This document shows, piece after piece, positions 23,338 through 34,689 of a stretch of 64,000 nucleotides of DNA. The notes beneath the pieces were generated by a model. The model saw only the letters and a program-made list of their open reading frames with translations, did not search any database and had not been told where the DNA came from. The stretch spans positions 614,278-678,277 of the forward strand of contig BDGG01000004.1 of the NCBI GenBank assembly GCA_001949185.1, in the 5' to 3' direction. This DNA is from Ramazzottius varieornatus. Lineage: Eukaryota > Tardigrada > Eutardigrada > Parachela > Ramazzottiidae. Position 1 is the stretch's first letter. Each line of letters starts with the position of its first letter. The position numbers and the translations under genes were made by a program.

Positions 23338-23855
23338 ATGTGGATCTCTGTCCGTATCAATACCGTGAACCTCCCTATGGCGTCATTATCGATACTCAAC
23401 CATTTTAAACTCCTGCTCAGTAAGTCCAGTGTCCTCTGAATGTGCAAGGACTTCGCCGGTGGCCCCTGACCGTAACCGTTCTCTTCTACACCACCCCCAC
23501 CGCTTGGAGCGTATACTCGTGTACCCGTTCATGCTCTATAAGACGTTGCATGGAATGACAGTTCGACGAGTAAACATTTCGCCCAGCCTTCCGGTTCATC
23601 ATCATCCGACTCTGGTCAGCTGAATACCACAACTTCGGTGTCGAATCCGGGCAATCAACTGGCAGAAACACACATGATAAGGGACATCTTCAGGGCGGCG
23701 GAGGTGGACAGTTCTTGACTCTGTCCCTGCTGACTGTCAACATAACGTTCTCGTTGTTACCGGTCCAAATCTACGGAGTCCTGCTGATGTTTGGAATCAT
23801 TGTCCGGTATGTTCAGCATCATCGCCTTTCCAAACAACCTTTCGTGGGTCCTTGA
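23338..23855 (+). CDS. Possible small membrane protein, unidentified
   Basis: Two exons can be joined in phase (23338-23419 and 23587-23855; donor gtaagt, acceptor cgcccag) to give 116 residues. The second half is hydrophobic (FLTLSLLTVNITFSLLPVQI, then YGVLLMFGIIVRYV), so one or two membrane spans. AATAAA at 23951 lies 96 bases past the stop and supports a real 3' end. No family is recognised; I considered a Na/H-exchanger fragment and dropped it. The start and the first exon are uncertain, since other frames are also open between 23570 and 23700. Confidence 0.3.
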
Positions 23856-24160
23856 TCCTGCCCTTTCCCTGGTGACCCTGGAAAGTCTCCGCGCTACGAA
23901 GATCTCTTTCAAGTTATGCTATTGACAGACATACGTGTACCTTTTTTGTGAATAAAACAGAGCGCACTTGAGATGTAGATCTACGGAAACTAACTTGACT
24001 AAAGCTTGTCTCACTTCTCCGAAATGCTAAGAGGTACTCGTAATTTTCTCGTGATGTCAATGAGGCGCTAACACTACCGCACGAATACTATTTCTTGTCC
24101 ATAAACGTATTGTTACTGCACGCTCCAATATACTGTAATTTTTCCTTGTTAGGATACAGC

Positions 24161-24776
24161 ATGGTACGGCTCATAACCTTGCTTCAAACTTGTGCAACCA
24201 TTCTTTTCACTTCCTTGGTTCCTCTTCCTTGGGTCTATGCTCTGAGGTGCTACGCCTGTGTCGGTACGCAACCGGGGTGCGGACCGGATGAATTCGAATG
24301 GCGTCTGGTCAAGAACCTGGAATGTCCCGATGCCCACGATCTGTGCCTAAAAATCACAGACAAAATATTTGGTGAGTCATTGTTTTAGACTAAAGCGTAC
24401 TTCCAGCAGAATTCCGTGACCGCAATGTTCAGTAGATTCGAACATGACAACGCGAGGCTGTCTGTCGATGTTAGCCAGTCTTCGTCGGGATATCCCCGGT
24501 GACCACTACGAAGGTTGTCGTCCAGCAGCGCACGACGTTCGCTTCAACAAAGACGCTCTCGTGTCACATCCTCATCAACAGGTACGATCAGGCAAACCGA
24601 AGTTTATCCTGTTAATGGAATACAATTTGGCTCCTCAGGTGGTGCAACGAAGCGAAAGCGAATTCTGCTTCTGCGGCTTCGATAACTATTGCAATACCGG
24701 AAGCAAACGATCCTCGACACTTGTGTTTATTACTACAGTTGCCATCTACACTTGCACTGTTTCCTATTTATATTAG
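24161..24776 (+). CDS. Secreted GPI-anchored Ly6/uPAR-type protein (sleepless/quiver-like)
   Basis: Three exons (24161-24371, 24433-24581, 24639-24776) give 165 residues. It starts with a signal peptide (LLQTCATILFTSLVPLPWVY), then a three-finger cysteine pattern beginning LRCYACVG and ending CFCGFDNYCN. A hydrophobic carboxy tail (TLVFITTVAIYTCTVSYLY) without a following charged stretch is the expected GPI-attachment signal. The RGC motif in the middle (TTRGCLSML) is shared with insect quiver/bou/crok-type Ly6 proteins, which modulate channels, receptors or septate junctions. The paralogue is not determined. An acceptor just before the ATG (gttag at 24151) points to an upstream non-coding exon. 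Confidence 0.8.
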
Positions 24777-25067
24777 GCTTCATATGGGGAAAAGCTCGCC
24801 TGAATACCTCCGGCAAATTTCAACTCTCACATATTACGTTCAAAAATCGATTGAATGAAAGGTTTTAATAACCATGTGGAAATTATCTAGTCCAAATGGC
24901 AAAATTCTAACCTCTAGTGAAAACTCTGAAGAGGAACATCTTGCGGGAGAATTCTGGGTCAAATCACATGCAGCACAGGGAGGTGTACAGCGGTATCAAC
25001 AGTAAATAAAACCCACAGACTAGTTTCTCGGGACACAATCACAACTTCAGCGGAAGGCGAGCTAACC

Positions 25068-26541
25068 TCAAAGGTTCTTCAGGATCTCGGTGACATCCGA
25101 AAAGACTTGATCGATAGTACGGTTAGCCGGTACCTAAAGAAGGCAGATGCATTCGGAGAAGAATGTGCGACTGGGACGTAGGCGAACAAGTCCAACCGTT
25201 CCCAAGTGGCGCATGCTTCCAGTTAATTACACCAGAACCATGCGCCACTTGGGGAAACAATTTTGTCGAGTTCCCAATAATATTGGGGAAAAGTGAAATG
25301 TACTATGTGAGCCTTTCGGACGCATTCGTAATGCCGGACAACCGGGATCGTCTGGTCTGCAAAAGTCTGAAGGCGTTTCTGAATTGTAGCAGCGTTGTCG
25401 TCGACCCGCCCGCTGGTGATTCCGCGTTGGAGTAGACGCTCAGTCATGATGTCGAAAGGCACCTCGAAGTAGATAACCATGGAACAAAGCCCAACCTGAG
25501 TAACACAATAAAAAACCGGTTTATCGATGAAAGCATGGTTCGTTGGGCGTCTCGTTTATTTACCTGCTTCTCAAATTCATTGGCTTGCATGACTTCACGC
25601 GGGAAGCCATCAATAAGGAAGCCTTTCGAGTGCGGGCTTTCTCGCAAAATTGCCTCCTTCAGCAAATTCAAGACCGTCTCCTAAAAATAAATCAGCTACG
25701 AAGGCCAAAAGTTCGGCCCGAACTTACAACAAAAATTCCGTCGAAAACAGCTCCGGCTGTTTCGCCAGCAGTAAATTCCATCTTGTTCAACACGCTCAAT
25801 TACGCACTTGGGCACATGATTTAAGCATGATGGAATTTCCCTCGTTCAATTATCAACACCATTTGATGTTTGAATGAAGAAAGACTTACGAGTGGTACCA
25901 GGTCGCCCTTAACCATAATCGAGTTGAGCCAGGCACCGCGCGGCGAGCCCGAATTGACTTCATCCCGCAGCAGATCGCCCGTGGATAAGTGCGTGTAGCC
26001 GAACTGTTCTTTGATCAGCGCACATTGTGTTCCTTTGCCTGACCCAGGCCCCCCTGTAAAACATTGATATGTCATACATCGTTCGTCTCAACCACCAATG
26101 CGCGAAACCGTACACTGAACTGACAAAGCACGGTGGAAAGAGATAAGACTAAAGACTCTAGGGTTCGACACGGCCAAAACGACCGGAAACTGAAAAGTTT
26201 CGATCTCGGTCAATCAGCGCATGAAGTCACTGTGCCGTGCAATAATTTGCCCACAAACATTTTGTCAATGCGTGATGGTGAAAGGGTAGCTTGTTTACTC
26301 ACCCATAACAAACACGATGGGGAGGTTGGTGATCGAGCTGTGAGGAACACTTGGTGAGACAACATGATGCTGAAAAAAAGAGAACTGGGTGTTATGTCAC
26401 TGTCACGGAAGAAATCTATCTCTGGGATACACATAAAAGGCAGAAAGTACGGTCGCGTGATTGGGGAAGCGAGATGCTTACGCTGTAAGGAGCAACATCT
26501 TCTTGCATCAGCGGCGTATGCCGCATCTGCGCTTGAGCCAT
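25068..26541 (-). CDS. AK1: Adenylate kinase 1-type nucleoside monophosphate kinase
   Basis: Six exons (26482-26541, 26303-26369, 25890-26053, 25564-25680, 25304-25495, 25068-25133) give 221 residues. The P-loop [15 protein letters not shown] spans the exon 2-3 junction. Then come [12 protein letters not shown] (NMP-binding), [18 protein letters not shown] (AK1 type, not UMP-CMP kinase, by PREV) and GRVDDN with the lid arginines. The last exon ([18 protein letters not shown]) matches the AK1 carboxy helix. The enzyme converts ATP + AMP to 2 ADP in the cytosol. The first 40 residues are an extension relative to the roughly 194-residue vertebrate enzyme, and the start is uncertain. Intron 5 contains a dispersed hairpin; reading through it would replace the conserved tail. 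Confidence 0.88.
25201..25253. repeat. Dispersed hairpin repeat, best-paired copy
   Basis: Stem cccaagtggcgcatg pairs perfectly with catgcgccacttggg across a loop containing ttccagttaattacacc. It lies in the last intron of AK1. Confidence 0.8.
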
Positions 26542-26928
26542 TCCAAAGCGCTTCGTCCAGGTATCAGCAGGGCAGTCCGGAAGGCTAACAGCCGTTGAGT
26601 AAGTCCAAAACAGGGTTAGAAGCAAGGTACAGGTCCAGGTTGGAGCGATGTTGGCTGGCACATCGAGCACAACGGCAACTCCGCAATCCACCCGCCGCAC
26701 AACATCGAAGATGAACCGGAAAAGGAGTTTGCTGTCGTCACTTCCGTCTCAGTACGCAACGCGAGTGGGCAGATGTTATTCTCAGCCGGTATCGATCCAC
26801 TTCCGCTCCTCCGCTACGGTGAGGAATTGGCAAGAAGATCCCTCCTGGCCCTGCTGCTCGTGAGCGCTTTTTATGGTGTGCGAGAGCGCCGCCTACAGGT
26901 CTGCCTGGTGGCGCTTGCTTAGAAGTTT

Positions 26929-27734
26929 TTCACAACAGGGAGGGGAGCACTCTTGAACAGGAGAATTTCTGAGCCGCTGCTCAGATCGCTTCCTGTAGAA
27001 AATCTTGAGTGATCTTCCGCGTTGGGGAGCGGTTTTGCTTGTTTTGATTGACGGGTTTTGCTCCTGATCATCCCGCATCCTTGAGATTTTCCTTGATGGA
27101 CATTTTCCTTGGAGGCTTTCCTTGATTGTCCACACGCTACAGTCTGACTCATGGAATTTGGACTTCGTACCGTGGCACTGATAAGCCGTTCTGGCTTAAA
27201 CAGCTGACTATACGTCGTCAACCTATCGCCTGAAAGAATGGCTGTTCGCCTTGTTATCGTTTGCATACTACTGGTTACAGCACTGCTGTAGCATTCAATT
27301 CCTGTAGGTGATGTAGCTTCTCAGCTACCTTTTGATACCGAGGAAGGTCATATTCAGCTTCGACAAGCTGGGATATGTCTATGTTAGCTAGCCTAGAAAA
27401 CACTGCCATAAACCATTCGATTTCATTAATCAACAAACAGTAATCAACGTACTCAATATAAGTGCTGATTCTGTAACACTTACCAGCTGTACGAGCAAGA
27501 AACGACTGAGTGACGTAGAGTCCAAAGTCTATACTGGGCGGGTCAGGCTGTGGCGTGCGGACAGTCAAGGAAAATGTCCCCGGATGCGGGATGACTAAGA
27601 GCAAAGCCCGTCAATCAAAACATGCAAAACCGTTCCCTAACGCGGAAGATCACTCAAGAGTTTCTACAGGAAGCGATCTGAGCAGTGGCTTAGAAATTTT
27701 CCTGTTCAAGAGTGCTCCCCTCCCTGTTGTGAAA
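26929..27734. repeat. Inverted partial duplication of a possible coding segment
   Basis: 26929-27095 and 27566-27734 are inverted copies of about 167 bases. Both are open in the same relative frame: the minus-strand copy reads KPLPNAEDHSRFSTGSDLSS, the plus-strand copy reads KPFPNAEDHSRVSTGSDLSS. Between them is a minus-strand reading frame (about 27275-27540) with a coiled-coil-like stretch (LPRYQKVAEKLHHLQELNA) and a phase-compatible donor at about 27478. This looks like part of a gene on the minus strand and a broken inverted copy of its Ser/Lys-rich segment. No family is recognised and I could not join the exons. Confidence 0.55.
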
Positions 27735-28099
27735 TAGAGCCCTGCAGCAGTAGCTGAAATCAGTGCTGTTTCTGCACTGCACTGCATTCAAAAATTCGGA
27801 GTTTCTGCTTGCCAACGGAAATACATGTCGAACACATCGTAAACGTCGTTGTTTTACGGAGATTTAACCGAAAAACGGCAGAATCCGGCCAGAAAATGCA
27901 GAAAAAGCTGATTCTACTACTGTTTTGGGGCAACAAAAGTATACTGCGACGAACGGTGCTCCTTTTTTGAAAACTGCAACTGCCGTTGCAACCGCATTTT
28001 CTCACCATTTCGGCGACTGTAACTGCACTGCGTTGCAGTAAAATGCGGTGCAGTGCAGTGCGGTGAAGTGCAGAACGTGCTGCATGTTGCAGGGCTCTA
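27735..28099. mobile_element. MITE-like element with TAGAGCCCTGCA ends
   Basis: The ends are tagagccctgca and tgcagggctcta. The inverted similarity extends about 50 bases inward through tgcactgca-rich sequence. The interior is non-coding. It directly abuts the right arm of the inverted duplication, so its insertion or excision may have trimmed that arm. Confidence 0.65.
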
Positions 28100-28869
28100 T
28101 TGTGAAACCGACCTTAGAAGTTAGAACGACTCATACACCGCTTGAGTCATCGTAGGCATAGTGCGTGCGAACAGCTAGCTGCTCGTGCGTTGTCGCGCTG
28201 AGTCAAGTGTCACAACAGACCTGGGCCGCAGGTCCAAAAGTATGCTGCATGTGCGCTGCGCGGTGTAAAATTTTCTCAAAAACGGATGGGCAGCTGCGCT
28301 GCTGGTTCAGGTTACTCCAACGCAACGTCGCTGCACACGAATAAATCTGACGAATTCTACGGTTTAGTCAGTGTTGTTCCGATACAATGTATTTTAATGC
28401 ATAAAGCAGAATTCAATTCCGATATGGCCTGCTGTATCCATAGATTTAACATGGGAGACCAGATTTGAGTTAGTTTCACTGTCGTACCGGAACAACATCG
28501 GATATAGTCAGCAAATTTTGTGGCCCCCTCAATAAACACAAAACGAAACATAGAACAAATTGGGCGTCATAGGTTTGCTACCGAATCTGTAACATTTTTT
28601 AACCATTGATTGCGCAACGTCGCTGCGCAGCGTTGTGTAAGTGTATGCTGTACTCTGTACGCTGTCCTGTGCTGCATACCGTGCTGCGCTGCACAAGAAA
28701 AACAAAAATTACTTTACGTACCTGATAGGACCGTAAAGTATAGGCAGACTTAGTAGAGCTTTCTTGAAGTTTTTGCAGTTCACTTGTATGTACGTTGGCC
28801 ATTTCGTACGTGTTGTACGACGGCGTAGTGTTGTCTGTGCCAGCAAGGAGAGCGCCACGGCCGTAGCGG
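28100..28869. other. Gene-free stretch, start of transposon island
   Basis: Contains several short G/C-rich inverted motifs (cgcaacgtcgctgc, acctgggccgcaggt) but no clear element boundaries and no coding signal. Confidence 0.35.
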
Positions 28870-28877
28870 CCTGTATC

Positions 28878-29519
28878 TAGTGCTGGGATAAATACGATAA
28901 AATACGATATGATAAATCTTTCAATATTTATATTTCGTTTTAGATATCAACCACGTATCGATATTTCGATATAATACGTTTCTGATATTTTATTATTTAT
29001 CTATCGAATTTTATTGCAGTGATATGTCGATGTATCAAGCCAGTACCATATTGGAAACTATCGAAATCAAGAAAGAGCCAAAGAGAAACCAAATGGCTGT
29101 CGTTCACTACGTTCGAGTCAGACCAAAAGTCAAATGTCTTCGTGTACGCGAGTGTGTTCGTTGCTCAATCTATCAAGGTCTGTCGTTACGCACCTAGGTA
29201 TGCTGACTGTTCACTTCTCCGAAGTCAGCCTGGATGCATGTGCGCGATACATTACGGCGAGGCTGCGCTGCCTGCGCGGTACCGAACCGGAGTATTGGCT
29301 TCCGAGTTCCGAAGTTCCGATTCTCAAGCGCGGGTTTTCGATTTATCGATATATTAGAAATATATCGACATACCGCGATATGATATTTTCGTCTATCATA
29401 TTCCGCTCAGCGATATTCCGTCCATATCGATATTTCAATATGATATTTTTGTCATATCGAATCACAGTGATGTGGTATATTTCGATAAGATACGATATAT
29501 CATATTTATCCCAGCACTA
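28878..29519. mobile_element. Non-autonomous hAT-type transposon with 8-base target duplication
   Basis: The ends are tagtgctgggataaa and tttatcccagcacta. The element is bracketed by the exact direct repeat cctgtatc at 28870-28877 and 29520-29527, the size typical of hAT insertions. The AT-rich subterminal parts are full of gatat motifs on both sides. The 642-base interior has no transposase. Confidence 0.9.
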
Positions 29520-29524
29520 CCTGT

Positions 29525-30339
29525 ATCAAATTTGGATGTATTGAACTTTTGATTATGTTACGGTCTTGGTACTAAAACATCCAATGCTTTCGATTTGATT
29601 GATGAATGCCGTGGTACCACGAACCTGTACGGGTACTAGAATACATTTGTCCAAAGTGCCCTACAGAATCCAAACGCTGGCCCTGAAAGCTGCCGCTCAA
29701 TGAATGCTCGAAACAGCACCAATTTGTCCCTCCTCCGCTAACATGTGCTAATGATTGTCATCATTTATGTGCATTTACTTATGCTCACTACTATTGGAGG
29801 GAGTATGGACTTGGATCTTCTTAACATCGGTTGGGTACGGTAGGCAAAAAAATCTAATGTCGGTCGGGGTAGTCTCCTACTCTGATAGTTCTCACTTATT
29901 TACGAATCCAAGCTTGTTCTCTTCTTCTCTTGCTTAGAGTTACAATTATGTCTATGCGTAAAGTGTAACCAGTGCGAGTGTCTGGAGCGGTAAGAAAAAA
30001 GTCGTCAATTAATCAGTCAAGATTATCAGGGACAATCTGTACAGCTTTTCATTGCAAGAACCATGACCAAATGAGCATATCCATCAAACTGACCAACGGT
30101 CAGCTCTTCAGTCTCAAAGGGGACAAAAAGAGGGTTTTTGGGTTCACCTCGGTAGCCGTTGAACGAAAGTGTTCGATGTAAGGGGAAAATTGATGTTGTT
30201 CTGAAGGGATTCCGAAGGGCACTTTGGATAAATGTATTCTGGTATCCGTGCAGGTTCGTGGTACCATAGTATTCATCAATCAGATCAAAATAATTGAATG
30301 TTTTAGTACCAAGACCGTCCCATAACCAAAAGTTTGATA
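29525..30339. mobile_element. Non-autonomous transposon with about 140-base inverted arms
   Basis: The arms at about 29525-29671 and 30206-30339 match as inverted copies through acggtcttggtactaaaaca, gattgatgaat, ggtaccacgaacctg and ccaaagtgcc, with roughly 85 percent identity judged by eye. The middle (about 530 bases) has no coding potential. The hAT element abuts its left arm and the 327-base MITE abuts its right arm. Confidence 0.65.
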
Positions 30340-30666
30340 CGAGGTAAACGACATAATTCGGGCATAGTGGTTTTTCACTCGTAATTCGGGCATATTTGTT
30401 CTCAGGTCTTGCTTCGCGTAAGTTTCCTAAGGTAGACCGGTCGCTCTCCTCGAGGTTTCAATAGGTTTGAGAACGACAAAGCGTTGTGGAGCATGGGAAT
30501 TTGGCCTGGGAGAGGGATGGGTCTGTCCAATGTCAAAAAGCCTAATGTTGTGTCAACAGGCGTGCGATGAGAGATGAATCAAGCGTTGACGATAATATTC
30601 AAACTTTTCGCGTTGCCCGAATTATGGTGCGAAAATCGGTATGCCAGCAGTATGTCGTTTACCTCG
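30340..30666. mobile_element. 327-base MITE, CGAGGTAAACGAC family (copy 2)
   Basis: Related to 13826-14154 but in reverse orientation, with the same terminal cgaggtaaacgacataattc and TA on both sides (30338-30339, 30667-30668). Matches include caaagcgttg, ggatgggtctgtcc, aaaaagcctaatgtt and gaatcaagcgttgac. Confidence 0.85.
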
Positions 30667-30819
30667 TACATCCAAATCCAATACAGGCCGCTACAGCTAT
30701 TGACAGCGCACAGACAACTCTGAGAGAAGATCTCGGAACAGCTTGCCAGACTGCCGTGTGAGTCAGCGGTTTACCTCGGTTTGCGGTAGTACGGGAAGGT
30801 CTTCCGGGCACCAGTCTGA

Positions 30820-33175
30820 CGAGGGGATTATGCCTGTCCTCCGCCTTCCCGAAATGTTCTGGTACGATAGAACGGTAGAGAAGAGTCTGCTCTATCATCT
30901 GAAACAGGCGTGGCTTGCCGGATAAAATCCTGGAAGCCTATACAGGAACCGGAAGTGACGTCAAAATCTGGGCGGTACGCACCTATTGATTTTATCGGGC
31001 TTACTTATTATTCAAACTCAACTTCAGCTTATCGGGGAAGGTGAATCTTACAGAGGTGATATTCCTCGTAAAAGTGATGAAAACATGAAGGAGCTTTACA
31101 CCATCCACATTTCAGAAGCAAGGAACGTTCACAGTTATCATAGTCACAACGACCAATCAGTCCTTGGAAACAGAATTCCGTTGGATTAACATATTCTACG
31201 GACCTGTCAACATACCCTGACAAATGCCAAGCTTGAGCAATGAGATTACCAAATCTGGGGGAAGTAAACTGCTGGTAAATCAGGGAATGCATTCTTAATA
31301 TGACGTCCCGATGATGCACTTGAACCGGCTGATCGTTCAAGAATATCCAGTTCGAAACCTTCCTGAAATACCCCTTGTACATCCGGAAGCAAAGAACGTC
31401 CAGTGACTGAATCTGGCCCGTGACTTTAGGTGGTATAGTGATCATTTCGTATTCCAATTCCTCCGGTTTGACCTCATCCACGGCTTCTTGGTCAGCAAAC
31501 GTCGGCCAAGAATCAGCAAGGAATATACAGTGATGATTCATCTGCGGGAAGAAAACCTTCTCGCACCATTCGATGTATAGCTGCTTGGTCATCTTGCCAG
31601 ACGTGGAAGCAGCGACATAAAGTTTACCAGCTTTGAACATGGACTTTTTTACAAGCGGTCCGAAGATTCCTTTGGTTCTTGCGGCGTGATGAAGAGAACG
31701 GGCAGAAACTTGCGAACACCTGGGGAGACGCACATCATCACCGTGTAGCTGTGAGTCATCGAGTTCTAAGACTGTGTAAGTGCCAGAACGTGCTTTGCAC
31801 CGACGAAATCCAGAGTTCGACCTGGCCTCATTTCGTACTCAAACCCACTTTGGTCAGCATTCCACAGACAGTCTTCCCCGTACGCCAGGATTCTTTCTCT
31901 GACCATAGCAACGCACTCTTCGGCGCGCTTCTTCCTATCCGGCTCTTCCTTGAGATACTTTTCGATAACGAACTTTGTAATCTTCCTGTCACAAATGTTG
32001 TAGTACCTATAAACGAGCGACAAGGTTAGGAACGACGAACACCTGAATTGGTCTGTAAATGGTCAAGGTCTTACATGAATCTTACTTTTTGAACTTTCCG
32101 ACCCAATGGGGAGAACCTGTGAAACCGGAAAGACAAATCTTACGGTTCGCTGTAACTGCCCATTGCTGGATATCCAAATCCTTCACTACATTAGGCTTTT
32201 GCTTAGCCATGAAAAACTTCTCTCCTGTTTCCAGTCGTATCGCCTTCAGCTTATCGATCCGCGAGCCTCCTTCTTCAACGTGACGTCCCCATTCTCTCAG
32301 CTGGCCTGTACTGGTGACTTTTCTGAACAGCTTCTGCACACTGGAAAGGCTACGACGTTACTTGGAAGAGACATTAATCCAGTAAGCGACAGCACGTTTC
32401 TTGTAGGCTAAATCAGCTGCCTAGGTTAATGTCACTTTGTGATTCGGGATTCGGGGTACAAAAAGCTCATGAGAAGATGGTTCTGTTCCACCTGAAGCAG
32501 GTTCGGTAAGGCGATCATTCGGAATGGATTCGAAGTCTGCTTCGCTATGTCCATGGAGTAGGTTGGTTTCAGCCATTGACTTTTCCAGCTCATCGAACGT
32601 TAGCACGCCAACGGGTAGCTCGTACGCGAGATCTTCTTCGATGGCCGATATCGGACTTCCCGCTAGGTCGATCTGGACGTCTAAGAAATCTGGAAGCTCA
32701 AGGTCAAGCCTGAGACATGCTTATAAATTGCGATGTAAGGGTGAAAGTTTACCTTACCCTTGATGATTGTCTTTAACATCCTGTCAAATTCGCTCGGCGA
32801 GTCGCTAAGTTGGAAATGTTGCTCGTAGTCCGACTGCAGTAGTTTCAAGATGTTGAGGGGATTAACTGAATCCATGGGGCTATCAGAAGGAGAAGAAGAG
32901 AAGAAAGAAATTCTTAAAACAGAAGTGATGAGGTTGCATACTAAAGCACGATGTAGCTCTGTCAATCAGTAACGAATCAACAACGTGGGAATCAAACCGC
33001 TTGATTGACTAAATATGTACCGCCCAGATTTTGACGTCACTTCCGGTTCCTGTATAGGCTTCCAGAATTTCATTCGGCAGTCTACGCCAGTTTCAGATGA
33101 TGGAGCAGACTCTTCTCTACCATTCTGTTATACCAGAATATTTCGGGAAGGCGGAGGACAGGCATAATCCCCTCG
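30820..33175. mobile_element. Tigger/pogo-like DNA transposon with 159-base terminal inverted repeats
   Basis: Inverted arms 30820-30978 and 33017-33175 (roughly 88 percent identical by eye) flank a minus-strand transposase. Outer ends read cgaggggattatgcctgtcc and its complement; inner ends read gggcggtac and gtaccgccc. Such long repeats are uncommon for this superfamily, where ends are usually 20-30 bases. No clean TA target duplication is seen; both sides show tga next to the outer end. A solo arm of the same family is at 128-286. Confidence 0.85.
31029..32875 (-). pseudogene. Decayed Tigger/pogo-type (CENPB HTH + DDE_1) transposase
   Basis: ATG at 32875 starts an acidic exon (32758-32875) joined by a short phase-1 intron to 32689 and below. 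Next comes a CENP-B-type helix-turn-helix region (LAYKKRAVAYWIN; KDLDIQQWAVTANRKICLSG), then DDE_1 blocks: CLWNADQSGFEYE (first Asp), HCIFLADSWPTFAD (second) and IPPKVTGQIQSLDVLCFRMY. A zinc-finger-like Cys/His cluster ends the protein at 31029. An in-frame TAA at 32358-32360 and a frame change at about 31650-31690 show the copy is inactive. Its position between the inverted repeats shows it is the element's own enzyme. Confidence 0.8.
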
Positions 33176-33973
33176 TGAACATTGCGAGCATGTACCGTAT
33201 CAGTGGGAGCGATCGAAGGATCTGATTCGAGCTCTCTTACGTTACCCCACACAGGCATCAGGCGTGCTGATACGTCTCATTTTTCAAGAGCAGTCAAAAA
33301 CTAAGCCAGAAAAGTCCGCCTACACCGTACAGGCTGAAGCACATGACGATATTCGCGATAGCCCATAGGTGGGAGCCCCACTGATGATGGGCGTTGCTTT
33401 TTACATCACATTACATTTTCCATTACAGTTACAGTTTGACACGACATTACCACCGGGAAGTTGTAATGTGAATGTAAAATTTAATTACAACTGTTACACG
33501 CCAAAAATCCGCGGCACTGACTATTACGCCGCTCGAAATCTGAAATCCGGCCGACTTACGTGGAAACATTCCAGAAACTTCGTCACTATGGTCACTTTGT
33601 AAGTCTGTGTTATTTTGCACCCCGTGATTTTATCTATTTCTGGAAGATGATTACTGAATATTTTATATTTATATATGTTATGGAAACGCATGCGTAGCTC
33701 GTTTGTCGTCTTCGTTGCTCCATACCACTTTTATATATTGCAGACTACTCGGTTTGTAAAATGTAAACTGGTGTTAATTGTAATTACACTTTTAACTTAC
33801 AATTACATCATTTTATATGACAATTTACATTACACGGACCATTTGCGTGCAATGCTCATCATTAAGCCACACAGACAGCAGGGCACAGCAAGGGCACAGC
33901 AACCTGTTACACCAGCGCTCAACTACCAGTGGCTTGTGGCCTACTCAGCAAGACCGATGGTCAACTATTGGTT
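33176..33973. other. Gene-free, ATTACA-rich stretch
   Basis: Between 33399 and 33835 the sequence is enriched in attaca/tgtaat motifs on both strands, as in some MITE interiors, but I could not define ends. No coding signal. Confidence 0.35.
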
Positions 33974-34142
33974 CAGTGTACGCAAAAACTAACCGTCGAT
34001 AATGGGCGTGACAATTAAACTGAAGCTTCGTTATGCGGCGACCAATACCAACGTTACTCTGGTCTACACGCAAATTTCATTGGCCACTATAATTTGGCTC
34101 CATCCAACTCCCTTTTTCGACGGTTAATTTTTGCGTACACCG
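33974..34142. mobile_element. 169-base MITE, CAGTGTAC family (copy B)
   Basis: Ends cagtgtacgcaaaa and ttttgcgtacaccg, with inner aaccgtcga / tcgacggtt. TA follows the right end (34143-34144). Exactly the same length as copy A. Confidence 0.8.
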
Positions 34143-34689
34143 TATTTAACCTAGTAACGGTAGCAAGACCATGGCCATGGTCTACCTGCGTACCCAGTTT
34201 GTTGTACTACTGCTCATGGCAAGCCGTTTGATGCTCGGCACCGTGACAAAGCGTCTCCGACCTAGAGGGTGCTGCCGCACCCGCGTCCCAATCATTTTCG
34301 GCCGTTGCATAGTCCTGACCGCCGCATGAGATCTGCCTCTGAGGAGGTCTCGGACTTCTCCAGTCAAACCGAAAAGTTTCTCCAGAACTGATCGCATACT
34401 CCGTACAAATGATAACTGTCGATAGTGGAAGACAGCGGAGCTAGACGTGCAGAGGTTGAAGAGATGAGTAGATGATCAAAAAGACCTGGGGCCATTGTTG
34501 TCGCACATACGAATGCGTCGCATCGGTCACTGAACCTGTATTGCCTAAAATCATCGAGATACATCAGTCGTAATTTGGAGAGAGACTTTGTTTGTCAACT
34601 GTTTTTAACATTCGAACCGTACTGACCGCCTGCTCTGGCTCTCTCGGATAGTTGTGTTCATATCTGGGAAGAAAACGTGGTATTGTTCG

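Noticed and set aside
23700-23855. Fragment of a Na/H exchanger (SLC9A6-like) by the IYGVLLMFGIIVRY stretch
   Set aside because: Only a short hydrophobic match; no other exchanger motif nearby, and a stop and poly(A) signal follow at once.
25223-25303. AK1 exon 5 read through to a stop at 25223
   Set aside because: The extra residues come from the hairpin repeat; splicing at 25303 to 25133 restores the conserved AK1 carboxy helix in phase.
26648-26895. Plus-strand open frame with a hydrophobic end (LLALLLVSAFYG)
   Set aside because: No start or splice context, no family, and it overlaps the upstream region of AK1 on the other strand.
33399-33835. ATTACA-rich stretch as a defined transposon
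   Set aside because: Both strands are enriched in the motif, but no reciprocal ends or target duplication could be found.
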